From: Streptomyces cirratus
GTDB taxonomy: Bacteria; Actinomycetota; Actinomycetes; Streptomycetales; Streptomycetaceae
Direction: 5' to 3'
Length of the DNA stretch: 64,000 bases
Assembly: GCF_014650775.1 (NCBI RefSeq)
Contig: NZ_BMVP01000007.1
Coordinates: forward strand, 248,001-312,000
The notes below the pieces were generated by a model. That model did not search any database. It saw only the letters and a list, made by a program, of their open reading frames with translations, and was not told where the DNA came from. The stretch's first letter is position 1. Every line of letters starts with the position of its first letter. Positions 25,232 to 35,008 of the stretch are shown piece after piece. The position numbers and the translations under genes were made by a program.

Positions 25232-26848
25232 ATGGCACCCGAACCCGACGGAACCGGCGCCGGGATGGCCGAGGATCCTGAGCATTGGGGCGCAGGCGGC
25301 CTGGTGGGCGACGGCCGCTACCGCCTGACCCACCGCCTCGGACGAGGCGGCATGGCGGAGGTGTTCGCCGCCGAGGACGTCCGGCTGGGCCGCACCGTCG
25401 CCGTGAAGCTGCTGCGCGCGGACCTCGCCGAGGACCCGGTGTCCAAGGCCCGCTTCACCCGCGAGGCACAGTCGGTCGCCGGGCTCAACCACCACGCCGT
25501 GGTCGCGGTCTACGACTCGGGCGAGGACCGGGTCGGCCCGAACGTCGTCCCGTACATCGTCATGGAGCTGGTCGAAGGCCGCACCATCCGCGAGCTGCTG
25601 ATCAGCGCCGAGGCCCCGGGACCCGAGCAGGCTCTGATCATCGTCTCGGGCGTGCTGGAAGCGCTCGCGTACTCGCACCAGCACGGCATCGTGCACCGCG
25701 ACATCAAGCCCGCGAACGTCATCATCACCAACACCGGCGCGGTGAAGGTGATGGACTTCGGCATCGCCCGCGCCCTGCACGGCGCGCAGTCGACGATGAC
25801 CCAGACCGGCATGGTCATGGGCACCCCCCAGTACCTGTCGCCCGAACAGGCCCTCGGCAAGGCCGTGGACCACCGCTCGGACCTGTACGCGACCGGTTGC
25901 CTGCTGTACGAACTCCTCGCGCTGCGGCCCCCCTTCACCGGTGAGACGCCGCTGTCGGTGGTCTACCAGCACGTCCAGGACGTGCCGGTCCCGCCCTCCC
26001 AGCTGCCCGAGGGCCAGCACATCCCGCAGGAGCTCGACGGCCTGGTCATGCGCTCCCTGGCGAAGGACCCGGACGACCGGTTCCAGAGCGCCGAGGAGAT
26101 GCGCGGGCTGGTCCAGTACGCGCTCCAGATGCTCCAGGAGCAGGGGCCCAACTCCGGTACGTGGAACACCGGTCCGGTCACGATGGCGCTGCCGCACGGC
26201 CAGCCCGGCGCGGGCGCCCCCACGACTGCGATGCGCGGACCCGGCGGACCGCGCCCGCCGTACGGCCAGAACGCCACGACCTCGCAGTTCCAGCGGCCGA
26301 TGGTGCCCCCGCTGAACCCTGACGACGGCTCGGCCTTTCCGGGCGGCGGCAACGGCGGGCACGGCGGCCACGGCCAGGGCCCGGGCGGCGGTTACGGCCA
26401 GGGTGGCGGCTACGACGGTTACGACGACCGCCGGGGCGGCGGCCGTTGGAAGACGTGGGTGTTCGCGGTGCTCGCGGTCCTCGCGATCGCCGGTGGCATC
26501 GCGTACGCGGTGACGACGGTGGGCGGCGGTGGCGGCGGGAACAAGCCGGGCACCAACCACAGCAGTTCCCCGAACGCCTCGAAGGACTCCTCCACACCCT
26601 CCTCGGACATGACCCCGTCGGGGACGCCGGACTCCTCGCAGTCGGAGGAAGAGCCGACGCGCAAGGCGACGCCGAGCCGCACCAAGTACACGTCGAGCAC
26701 CACGCCGACGCCGTCCACGGAGCCGCCGACCTCGGAGAAGCCCACGGAGTCGGAGAAGCCCCCGACCTCGGACAAGCCGACGCCGTCGGAGAAGCCCACC
26801 AAGTCCGCGCCGCCCACCGGCGGTGCCACGAACAACGAAGTCGAATAG
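25232..26848 (+). CDS. membrane Ser/Thr protein kinase with Ser/Thr/Pro-rich exterior
   Basis: 538-aa PknB-type kinase. The N-terminal kinase domain is complete: GRGGMAEVFA, VAVKLL, HRDIKPANVI, DFGIARAL, GTPQYLSPEQALG. A Gly/Tyr/Asp linker (GGGYGQGGGYDGYDD) precedes a helix (WVFAVLAVLAIAGGIAYAV) and an extracellular ~90-residue Ser/Thr/Pro/Lys/Glu repeat tract (TSEKPTESEKPPTSDKPTPSE) with no PASTA domain. The tail looks wall-spanning rather than ligand-binding. ATG 25232. Closely related to the divergent kinase, so the pair probably arose by duplication and then diverged in its sensor half. Confidence 0.88.
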   Translation: MAPEPDGTGAGMAEDPEHWGAGGLVGDGRYRLTHRLGRGGMAEVFAAEDVRLGRTVAVKLLRADLAEDPVSKARFTREAQSVAGLNHHAVVAVYDSGEDRVGPNVVPYIVMELVEGRTIRELLISAEAPGPEQALIIVSGVLEALAYSHQHGIVHRDIKPANVIITNTGAVKVMDFGIARALHGAQSTMTQTGMVMGTPQYLSPEQALGKAVDHRSDLYATGCLLYELLALRPPFTGETPLSVVYQHVQDVPVPPSQLPEGQHIPQELDGLVMRSLAKDPDDRFQSAEEMRGLVQYALQMLQEQGPNSGTWNTGPVTMALPHGQPGAGAPTTAMRGPGGPRPPYGQNATTSQFQRPMVPPLNPDDGSAFPGGGNGGHGGHGQGPGGGYGQGGGYDGYDDRRGGGRWKTWVFAVLAVLAIAGGIAYAVTTVGGGGGGNKPGTNHSSSPNASKDSSTPSSDMTPSGTPDSSQSEEEPTRKATPSRTKYTSSTTPTPSTEPPTSEKPTESEKPPTSDKPTPSEKPTKSAPPTGGATNNEVE

Positions 26849-26863
26849 GGACGGTCATACGAA

Positions 26864-26895
26864 CGGGCCCGGCGGAAATCATTCCGCCGGGCCCG
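26864..26895. terminator. terminator after the second kinase
   Basis: Perfect 14-bp stem CGGGCCCGGCGGAA / TTCCGCCGGGCCCG with a 4-nt loop, 15 nt past the stop. Confidence 0.85.
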
Positions 26896-26954
26896 CACGC
26901 TTTTTCCGGATTGCCGACCGGGGACTCCGCCCCGAATGGAACGCCGCTCGCACA

Positions 26955-27012
26955 CCGCTCGTGTGCCCCTCGCACAAACCGCGCTCGCCCGCCGCTCGTG
27001 CGCCCCTCGCAC
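26955..27012. repeat. 21-bp direct repeat between kinase and response regulator
   Basis: CCGCTCGTGTGCCCCTCGCAC at 26955-26975 recurs at 26992-27012 with one change, in a 234-bp gene-free region otherwise made of CGCTCG-type low-complexity sequence. Confidence 0.6.
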
Positions 27013-27082
27013 GGCGCTCGCGCCGCATCCGTACGCCCTCGCGCCCCGCTCGTGCGCCGGTGGAAGGCGCACGCCTGCGCGG

Positions 27083-27763
27083 CTAGACGCGCCTCTCCGC
27101 CTGGAGGCGCGCCACGTACGCCGCCGCCTGCGAACGCCGCTCCATGCCGAGTTTCGCCAGCAGGCTGGAGACGTAGTTCTTGATGGTCTTCTCCGCCAGG
27201 TGCAGCCGCTCGCCGATGACGCGGTTCGTCAGTCCCTCGCCGATCAGGTCCAGGATCTTGCGCTCCTGCTCGGTGAGGTGAGACAGCCGGTCGTCACCCC
27301 TGCCGTTGTTGCCGTCGCGCAGCCGTTCCAGTACCCGGGCGGTGGCCACCGGGTCCAGCAGGGACCGGCCCGCCGCTACGTCCCGTACGGCGCTGAGCAG
27401 CTCGTTTCCGCGGATGGCTTTCAGTACGTACCCCGAGGCGCCGGCCATGATCGCGTCGAACAGGGCTTCGTCGTCCGCGAACGAGGTCAGCATCAGGCAC
27501 TTGATGCCCTCGTCCTGCGAGCGCACCTCCCGGCACACCTCAACCCCGCTGCCGTCCGGTAGCCGCACGTCGAGGACAGCGACGTCGGGGCGGGTCGCGG
27601 GGATCCGGACCAGCGCGTCGGCGGCCGTTCCCGCCTCGCCCACGATTTCGATGTCGTCTTCCACGGACAGCAGCTCATGCACTCCCCGGCGCACCACTTC
27701 GTGGTCGTCCAGGAGGAATACCTTGATTTTACCGTTTTCGGGCACGGAGTCAGTTTCACACAC
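27083..27763 (-). CDS. NarL/LuxR-family response regulator
   Basis: 226-aa response regulator. The receiver domain has the acidic pair in LLDDHEVVRRGV, the phospho-acceptor Asp in VAVLDVRLPDG (about 65) and the conserved Lys in YVLKAI. The C-terminal LuxR-type helix-turn-helix is LTEQERKILDLIGEGLTNRV with IKNYVSSLLAKLGM. DevR/DosR-like in arrangement. No histidine kinase gene is adjacent, so it is an orphan here. Start GTG 27763 with AAGGGG before it. Divergent from bkdF, 307 bp away, which makes it a candidate regulator of that operon by position only. Confidence 0.87.
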   Translation of the reverse strand: MCETDSVPENGKIKVFLLDDHEVVRRGVHELLSVEDDIEIVGEAGTAADALVRIPATRPDVAVLDVRLPDGSGVEVCREVRSQDEGIKCLMLTSFADDEALFDAIMAGASGYVLKAIRGNELLSAVRDVAAGRSLLDPVATARVLERLRDGNNGRGDDRLSHLTEQERKILDLIGEGLTNRVIGERLHLAEKTIKNYVSSLLAKLGMERRSQAAAYVARLQAERRV

Positions 27764-28070
27764 TCACCCCTTCCCTGGCGCAGTTACCCGGGATAACGTG
27801 CCGTTGTTCCGGCCCCCTGCAAGGCTGTGACCAGTGGTTGTTCCCGCAACCGCCGATTTACTTGGATATCCAAGCAAAATCGCAGGTCAAACGGGGTTTC
27901 GCAGTTATGCGAGGCACTGGGTAACGTGCATTGCGCAGGGCACTCGCCGGGGCACCTGTCACGCCTGAATCCCGTACCTTCCTCGCACCCACCCCGTGCG
28001 CGGGTACGCATGCAGGTGAGCCGCACTGGACCCCGGAGAACCCGGGTGCCGGACCGACGGAGGAGCACAC
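27764..28070. promoter_or_regulatory. divergent promoter region, response regulator / bkdF
   Basis: 307 bp without a gene. Noticeably AT-richer around 27845-27905. It contains the 14-bp palindrome at 27861-27874. The bkdF ribosome-binding site GGAGGA is at 28059-28064. No reliable -35/-10 pair could be assigned. Confidence 0.6.
27861..27874. promoter_or_regulatory. 14-bp palindrome CTTGGATATCCAAG
   Basis: Perfect 14-bp inverted repeat without spacer in an AT-rich island between the response regulator gene and bkdF. Probable operator; the binding protein is unknown. Confidence 0.6.
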
Positions 28071-29270
28071 GTGACCGTGGAGAGCACTGCCGCGCGCAAG
28101 CCGCGACGCAGCAGCGGCACCAAGCGGGCGGCCGGCGCCGAAAGCGCCCGCAAGACCGCCGTTGCCACCGCACAGCCGCACGACGCCGAGCCTCAGCTCG
28201 TACAGCTGCTGACGCCCGAGGGAGAACGGGTCGAGAGCGCCGACAGCGCGCAGTTCGCCCCCTACGTCGCCGACATCACCACCGAGGACCTGCGCGGGCT
28301 CTACCGCGACATGGTCCTGACCCGCCGTTTCGACGGCGAGGCGACCGCCCTGCAGCGTCAGGGAGAGCTGGGCCTGTGGGCCTCGCTCCTCGGTCAGGAA
28401 GCCGCCCAGATCGGCTCCGGCCGGGCCCTGCGCGACGACGACTACGTCTTCCCCACCTACCGTGAACACGGTGTGGCCTGGTGCCGCGGGGTCGACCCGA
28501 CCAACCTGCTCGGCATGTTCCGCGGCGTGAACCACGGTGGCTGGGACCCGAACACCAACAACTTCCACCTGTACACGATCGTCATCGGATCCCAGACGCT
28601 GCACGCGACCGGGTACGCGATGGGCGTGGCCAAGGACGGCGCGGACTCCGCCGTCATCGCCTATTTCGGTGATGGTGCGTCCAGCCAGGGTGACGTCGCC
28701 GAGGCGTTCACCTTCTCGGCGGTGTACAACTCCCCGGTCGTGTTCTTCTGCCAGAACAACCAGTGGGCGATCTCCGAGCCCACCGAACGCCAGATGCGGG
28801 TGCCGCTCTACCAGCGGGCCCAGGGCTTCGGCTTCCCGGGCGTCCGCGTCGACGGCAACGACGTCCTGGCCTGCCTTGCGGTCACCCGCTGGGCGCTGGA
28901 GCGGGCGCGCAACGGCGAGGGTCCGACGCTGGTCGAGGCGTTCACGTACCGCATGGGTGCGCACACCACCTCCGACGACCCGACGAAGTACCGGCGCGAC
29001 GAGGAGACGGCGGCCTGGGAGGCCAAGGACCCGATCCTGCGCCTCAAGGCCCACCTCCTGGCGACGGGCGGCGCCGACGAGGCGTTCTTCGCGCAGCTGG
29101 AGGAGGAGAGCGAGACGCTGGGCAAGCGGGTGCGCGAGGTCGTGCGCTCCATGCCCGACCCGGACACCATGGCGATCTTCGAGAACGTCTACGCGGACGG
29201 GCACGCGCTCGTCGACGAGGAGCGCGCACAGTTCGCCGCGTACCTCGCGTCCTTCGAAGGCGGGGAGTGA
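28071..29270 (+). CDS. bkdF: branched-chain 2-oxoacid dehydrogenase E1 alpha (second cluster)
   Basis: 399-aa E1 alpha paralogue of the protein at 8899. It carries a Lys/Arg/Ala-rich N-terminal extension of about 35 residues. The ThDP motif starts FGDGASSQGDVAEAF and ends CQNN; MGAHTTSDDPTKYR marks the phosphorylation-loop region. Start GTG 28071 with GGAGGA upstream. Together with the next two genes it forms a complete E1-E2 set. The bkdF name rests on its longer E1 alpha and its spacing from the other cluster as remembered for S. avermitilis. Whether it prefers branched-chain oxoacids or pyruvate cannot be decided from sequence. Confidence 0.83.
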   Translation: MTVESTAARKPRRSSGTKRAAGAESARKTAVATAQPHDAEPQLVQLLTPEGERVESADSAQFAPYVADITTEDLRGLYRDMVLTRRFDGEATALQRQGELGLWASLLGQEAAQIGSGRALRDDDYVFPTYREHGVAWCRGVDPTNLLGMFRGVNHGGWDPNTNNFHLYTIVIGSQTLHATGYAMGVAKDGADSAVIAYFGDGASSQGDVAEAFTFSAVYNSPVVFFCQNNQWAISEPTERQMRVPLYQRAQGFGFPGVRVDGNDVLACLAVTRWALERARNGEGPTLVEAFTYRMGAHTTSDDPTKYRRDEETAAWEAKDPILRLKAHLLATGGADEAFFAQLEEESETLGKRVREVVRSMPDPDTMAIFENVYADGHALVDEERAQFAAYLASFEGGE

Positions 29271-29275
29271 CCACC

Positions 29276-30256
29276 ATGGCCGTACAGAAGCTGACCATCG
29301 CCAAGGCGCTCAACGACTCGCTGCGCAAGGCCCTGGAGACCGACCCCAAGGTCCTGATCATGGGTGAGGACGTCGGCAAGCTCGGCGGCGTCTTCCGCAT
29401 CACCGACGGCCTGCAGAAGGACTTCGGCGAGGAGCGGGTCATCGACACCCCGCTCGCCGAGTCCGGCATCGTCGGCACGGCGATCGGCCTGGCCCTGCGC
29501 GGGTACCGGCCCGTCGTGGAGATCCAGTTCGACGGGTTCGTCTTCCCCGCCTACGACCAGATCGTCACGCAGCTCGCGAAGATGCACGCGCGCTCGCTCG
29601 GCAAGATCAAGATGCCGGTCGTCATCCGCATCCCGTACGCGGGCGGCATCGGCGCCGTCGAGCACCACAGCGAGTCCCCGGAGACGCTGTTCGCGCACGT
29701 CCCGGGCCTCAAGGTGGTCTCGCCGTCGAACGCGAGCGACGCCTACTGGATGCTCCAGCAGGCGATCCTCAGCGACGACCCGGTGATCTTCTTCGAGCCG
29801 AAGCGGCGCTACTGGGACAAGGGCGAGGTCGACGTCGACGCGATCCCGGACGCCCTGCACGCCGCCCGCGTGGCACGCGCCGGTACGGACCTCACGCTGG
29901 CCGCGTACGGCCCGATGGTGAAGGTCTGCCTGGAGGCGGCGGCCGCGGCGGCCGAGGAGGGCAAGTCGGTGGAGGTCGTCGACCTGCGGTCGATGTCCCC
30001 GATCGACTTCGACGGTCTGCAGGCCTCCGTGGAGCGCACCCGGCGACTGGTGATCGTCCACGAGGCGCCGGTGTTCCTGGGCGTGGGCTCGGAGATCGCC
30101 GCGCGCATCACGGAGCGGTGCTTCTACCACCTGGAGGCGCCGGTGCTGCGCGTGGGCGGGTTCCACGCCCCGTACCCGCCGGCCCGCCTGGAGGACGAGT
30201 ACCTGCCGGGCCTGGACAGGGTGCTCGACGCCGTCGACCGCTCGCTGGCGTACTGA
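29276..30256 (+). CDS. bkdG: branched-chain 2-oxoacid dehydrogenase E1 beta (second cluster)
   Basis: 326-aa E1 beta subunit. It has IMGEDVGKLGGVFRITDGL, IPYAGGIGAVEHHSESPE and the C-terminal VVDLRSMSPIDFDGL. It is clearly similar to BkdB at 10032 along its whole length. ATG 29276 is preceded by GGGGAG at about 29261-29266; a GTG nine bases upstream (29267) is an alternative. Five nt after bkdF and 12 nt before bkdH, so one transcript. Confidence 0.85.
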   Translation: MAVQKLTIAKALNDSLRKALETDPKVLIMGEDVGKLGGVFRITDGLQKDFGEERVIDTPLAESGIVGTAIGLALRGYRPVVEIQFDGFVFPAYDQIVTQLAKMHARSLGKIKMPVVIRIPYAGGIGAVEHHSESPETLFAHVPGLKVVSPSNASDAYWMLQQAILSDDPVIFFEPKRRYWDKGEVDVDAIPDALHAARVARAGTDLTLAAYGPMVKVCLEAAAAAAEEGKSVEVVDLRSMSPIDFDGLQASVERTRRLVIVHEAPVFLGVGSEIAARITERCFYHLEAPVLRVGGFHAPYPPARLEDEYLPGLDRVLDAVDRSLAY

Positions 30257-30268
30257 GGAGCCACGTTC

Positions 30269-31762
<1,494 letters not shown>

Positions 31763-31784
31763 CGGCCGGGAGGACGAACGCGGT

Positions 31785-31824
31785 GCCGGTGGCCGGGCCC
31801 CCCTCGGGGAGCCCGGCCACCGGC
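31785..31824. terminator. terminator of the bkdFGH operon
   Basis: Perfect 14-bp stem GCCGGTGGCCGGGC / GCCCGGCCACCGGC around a 12-nt loop that can itself pair (CCCC/GGGG), 23 nt after the bkdH stop. Confidence 0.85.
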
Positions 31825-31883
31825 CGCCCCGGCCCGGTGAAAATCCCTGGCCGAAGCCGCGCCCCTGCCCGATCATCAGTCGG

Positions 31884-32822
31884 ATGATCTTCCGCGCCGC
31901 CACCGCAGACCCCTCGGACGTCGACCGCGCCCTCGCGTACAGCGCCGACGGCCCCGTCGCAGCCCTCGCCGCCGACCGCGTCCGGGAGGAACTGGCCGCG
32001 GGCCGGCTGCGCCCCGAGTGGATCTGGTTCGCCGAGGACGAGGGCGGCGAGGTCCTCGCCCGAGCCCTGTGGTGGGGCAGGGAGGACAGCGAGCGCCCCG
32101 TCGCGCTCGACTGCCTCCAGGTCCGGGCCGCCGTCACCGATCCGGCCGCCGTCGCCGCCGGTCTGCTCACCGCCGGGCACGCGGCGTTCGGGACCCTCCC
32201 CCTCTACAACGCTTCCCTGCCCCTCGATTGGCGCGAGCGCCCCGACTTCGCCGAGGCCGTCGCCTGGCGCCGGGAGGCGGCGCGCAGGGCCGGGCTGACG
32301 AGCGGGACCGAGCGCCTGCGCTACGAATGGACCCCGGCCTCCGGGACCGTGGAGCCGACCGGGCGGCTGGTGTTCCGCGAGGGCACGGACGAGGAGTTCG
32401 TCGAAGCGTTCGCCCGCGTCTCGGCCGGAAGCCTGGACGTGCACACCCGGACCGAACTGCGCTCCATGGACGCCCGGCAACTCGCCCGCGAAGACGTGGA
32501 GTTCTACCGGGACTGCCCCGGCGAACGCTCCTGGTGGCGTCTCGCCGAGCTCCCCGACGGCACGCTCGCCGGGCTGGCCGTTCCCTCCGCGACCCCCTAC
32601 CACCGCAACGTCGGCTACCTCGGCGTCGTGCCCGCACTGCGCGGAAAGGGCCTGATCGACGAGATCCTCGCGGAGATCACCCGGTTCCACGCGGGCCGGG
32701 GCGCCCGCCGCATCACCGCCACCACGGACACCGTCAACGCCCCGATGGCCGCCGCGTTCGACCGCGCCGGATACGAGGTCACGGAGATCCGCCTGGTCCT
32801 GGAAAGCCCGTCGCGGGCCTGA
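31884..32822 (+). CDS. GNAT-family N-acetyltransferase
   Basis: 312-aa protein. The C-terminal half is a GNAT domain: acetyl-CoA loop VGYLGVVPALRGKGLIDEIL (the R/Q-x-x-G-x-A/G type loop reads LRGKGL) and a following helix ITRFHAGRGARRITATTD, then the usual NAPMAAAFDRAGYEV at the end. The N-terminal ~160 residues (WIWFAEDEGGEVLARALWW) look like a second, degenerate GNAT-like domain. Substrate unknown. ATG 31884. Stands alone, with a hairpin at 32836-32852 behind it. Confidence 0.78.
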   Translation: MIFRAATADPSDVDRALAYSADGPVAALAADRVREELAAGRLRPEWIWFAEDEGGEVLARALWWGREDSERPVALDCLQVRAAVTDPAAVAAGLLTAGHAAFGTLPLYNASLPLDWRERPDFAEAVAWRREAARRAGLTSGTERLRYEWTPASGTVEPTGRLVFREGTDEEFVEAFARVSAGSLDVHTRTELRSMDARQLAREDVEFYRDCPGERSWWRLAELPDGTLAGLAVPSATPYHRNVGYLGVVPALRGKGLIDEILAEITRFHAGRGARRITATTDTVNAPMAAAFDRAGYEVTEIRLVLESPSRA

Positions 32823-32835
32823 GCCGACGGCGGTG

Positions 32836-32852
32836 GCCTCCGGCCCGGAGGC
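32836..32852. terminator. hairpin after the acetyltransferase gene
   Basis: 7-bp stem GCCTCCG / CGGAGGC with a GCC loop between convergent genes. Confidence 0.45.
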
Positions 32853-32938
32853 AGGGGGACGGGGTGCCGATCGCCTCACCGGGCCCGTGTCGGCGCTCCT
32901 GTCCGGGGGCGGGCGCTGACCTGCGCCCCGCCACAGCG

Positions 32939-33355
32939 CTAGCCCGCCTTGGCGGCGTTGCCGAGCACCTTCGTCGGGGTGATGCGCACGATCACCCGTA
33001 CGTTCTCCGAGGGCGCCTGTGCGTACTCCCGGCCGGCGCCCGGGCCCATGTACTCCTCGGCGATCCGGACGGCGACCGCCCGCCCGGTGTCCTCGGAGAC
33101 CGAGGCGGTGCCGCGGATCTCCGCGTAGAGGAACGGGTTGGCCAGGTCGAAGACGGTCAGGCCGATCCGCGCGTCCCGGGCGATGTTCCGCTCCTTGCGG
33201 CGCCCCTGCTCGGTGGAGACCAGTACGTCGTCGCCGTCCCGCGTCACCCAGACCACCGAACTCTGCGGTCCGCCATCGGGGTTGAGCGTCGTCAGCACGG
33301 CCGGGTGCGGCGCGTCCAACAACTTGCGCACGGTGTCGTTCAGCTCAACAGTCAT
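32939..33355 (-). CDS. PPOX-class F420-/flavin-dependent oxidoreductase
   Basis: 138-aa split-barrel protein of the pyridoxamine-phosphate-oxidase-like superfamily. It starts with VRKLLDAPHPAVLTTLNPDG and contains the cofactor-binding stretch VLVSTEQGRRKERNIARDAR, the pattern seen in actinobacterial F420-dependent PPOX enzymes (TIGR03618 type, from memory). Predicted to reduce a small molecule with F420H2; the substrate is unknown. ATG 33355. Single gene between an acetyltransferase and a DUF1266 gene. Confidence 0.82.
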   Translation of the reverse strand: MTVELNDTVRKLLDAPHPAVLTTLNPDGGPQSSVVWVTRDGDDVLVSTEQGRRKERNIARDARIGLTVFDLANPFLYAEIRGTASVSEDTGRAVAVRIAEEYMGPGAGREYAQAPSENVRVIVRITPTKVLGNAAKAG

Positions 33356-33433
33356 GGCACCCAGGTTAGTTGGGGAAGGCGGCCGTCAACCGGGTTTTAC
33401 CGGCCGGCGGCGCGACTACCCGAGGTCCGCGCG

Positions 33434-34657
33434 TCAGCTCCAGGCGATGTTGAGCCACGGGCTTCCCGGGTCGCCCGTCAGCTCGCGGTGCGCGGTCGCC
33501 ATCTCCTGGTACCAGTGGCCGAATTCCTCCTCGTCGAACTGCATGCAGCGCCCGAGGACGAACCCGGCCGACAGCTCCTCCCAGGACCGGTACGCGAGCC
33601 GGCACGCCTTCCCGGCCCGCACCACGACGTCCTCGGCCTCGGCGAGCGTCCCGAAGCGGGCGCCGACGCCCCACCGGGCCATCTGGGAGGCCCGGCCGTA
33701 GTCCCACGCCTCCACCGACCGCACGTACTTGCCCTCGCCGAGCACCCCGTCCGCCCGGAACCGCTGCTCGTAGCGGGTGATCCGGCCGATGACCCGCTGG
33801 ACGCCCGCGATCTCGCCCTCGACCTCGGCGGTCGGACGGGGCTGGGCGACCGTGACGCCGTCGGGGGTCAGCCGGGGCTCGGCGGCCCGCTCGGCGTTGG
33901 CGCGCAAGGCCGCCTCGGTGGCGTGCCGCCAGTGCTCGATGTCCACGGGCCCGGCGAACTCCTGGGCCAGCGCCTGGCGTACGCGCAGTGCGAACTCCCA
34001 CACGGGGCTGACCATGTCGGCCCGCAGCAGCCGTTCGGTGGTGACGAGCCACTCCTCGCGGGTGGTGACGCCCCAGCTGTCGCGGAGCGTCTCGCGCTCC
34101 TTGGTGTAGCCCTGGCCGTGGTAGGCCAGGGAGTTCCAGAACATGCCGTTGCGCACGGACAGGTGCGCGCCGCAGGCCAGCCCGAAGGCGACGGGCCCGT
34201 GCAGGGGCCCGCCGACGTGGAGGGCGTGGACCTTGCCCTGCTCCAGGCCCACCCGCCGGGTCCGGCGGCCGTCGTGCAGGGCCCAGGTGGCGCGGTGCGC
34301 GGGGGAGGCGGGAAGGAGCGTCTCGAAGGGGGTCCCGGGGTTCACGGCCAGGTAGGGGGGCCCGTCGGGCGGGAAACTCTCGCAGAACCACCTGAGGTCG
34401 ACGCTCTCGAAGACGAGCTCGGGAGTGGGCGCGGGCAGCATCCCCTCCGTGAAGACCACGTACGCCTCGGCGCGCGCCTGGGGCAGGCGGACCCGCTGAC
34501 GGCGCACCCGGGTGGGGTGGGCGTCCTGGAAGGACCGTTCCTGCGGTACGAAGAGGTCGGCGAGCGCGAGCGCGTCGAAGAACGCCGGCCAGTTTCCGGC
34601 GTTCTTGGCTTCTTCCAGCTCGCGTTCTATGGCGCTCGGCGCGGTCCAGGTCCCCAT
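33434..34657 (-). CDS. SseB/DUF1266-type protein
   Basis: 407-aa cytoplasmic protein of unknown function. The first ~110 residues look SseB-like (WPAFFDALALADLFVPQ). The C-terminal ~230 residues carry the DUF1266 pattern, which begins WGVTTREEWLVTTERLL and ends AWDYGRASQMARWGVGARFG, then AYRSWEELSAGFVLGRCMQF. No catalytic motif is recognised. ATG 34657. A second SseB-type gene is at 53651. These families recur near secretion or toxin loci, but nothing of that kind is visible here. Confidence 0.75.
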   Translation of the reverse strand: MGTWTAPSAIERELEEAKNAGNWPAFFDALALADLFVPQERSFQDAHPTRVRRQRVRLPQARAEAYVVFTEGMLPAPTPELVFESVDLRWFCESFPPDGPPYLAVNPGTPFETLLPASPAHRATWALHDGRRTRRVGLEQGKVHALHVGGPLHGPVAFGLACGAHLSVRNGMFWNSLAYHGQGYTKERETLRDSWGVTTREEWLVTTERLLRADMVSPVWEFALRVRQALAQEFAGPVDIEHWRHATEAALRANAERAAEPRLTPDGVTVAQPRPTAEVEGEIAGVQRVIGRITRYEQRFRADGVLGEGKYVRSVEAWDYGRASQMARWGVGARFGTLAEAEDVVVRAGKACRLAYRSWEELSAGFVLGRCMQFDEEEFGHWYQEMATAHRELTGDPGSPWLNIAWS

Positions 34658-35008
34658 GGGCGAACCCTATCCGTGCGTATCGGACGCCAGTTCGCCCCGT
34701 GCCGCCCGTCCGGAGGCCCGGTCCGCGGTCCCGGTGCGGCGGCGTTCGTCGATGGTGAACCCCCCGCTCCGGCCGGTTCGTCACACTGGGTGACGAGGGC
34801 GCGTCCATTGGGGTCGTGCGCCGGGGTGATGGGGTTCGGGCAGGTCAGGGAGGTGATTTACGCCGTTGCGCGGCGTGTCGGCGGTGGCGGAGGGGTGGCT
34901 CCGGTTGCGCCCCGTGACCGGCTGTCGGTGAGTGGTAGAGGGCATCTCCATCGCCCCGCGACATCCCAGACCGCACGATCAGTCACATCTCTGAACAGGA
35001 GAGAGCCG
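34658..35008. other. 351-bp region upstream of the repeat-rich secreted protein
   Basis: No gene recognised. It contains a perfect inverted repeat TCGTCAC / GTGACGA with a 5-nt spacer at 34778-34796 (possible operator) and a G-rich leader (34810-34930). I looked for a riboswitch-like arrangement and could not support one. The ribosome-binding site AGGAG is at about 34997-35003. Confidence 0.45.

Noticed and set aside
34800-34990. possible riboswitch before the secreted repeat protein
   Set aside because: G-rich leader but no recognisable conserved core such as that of the ydaO class.
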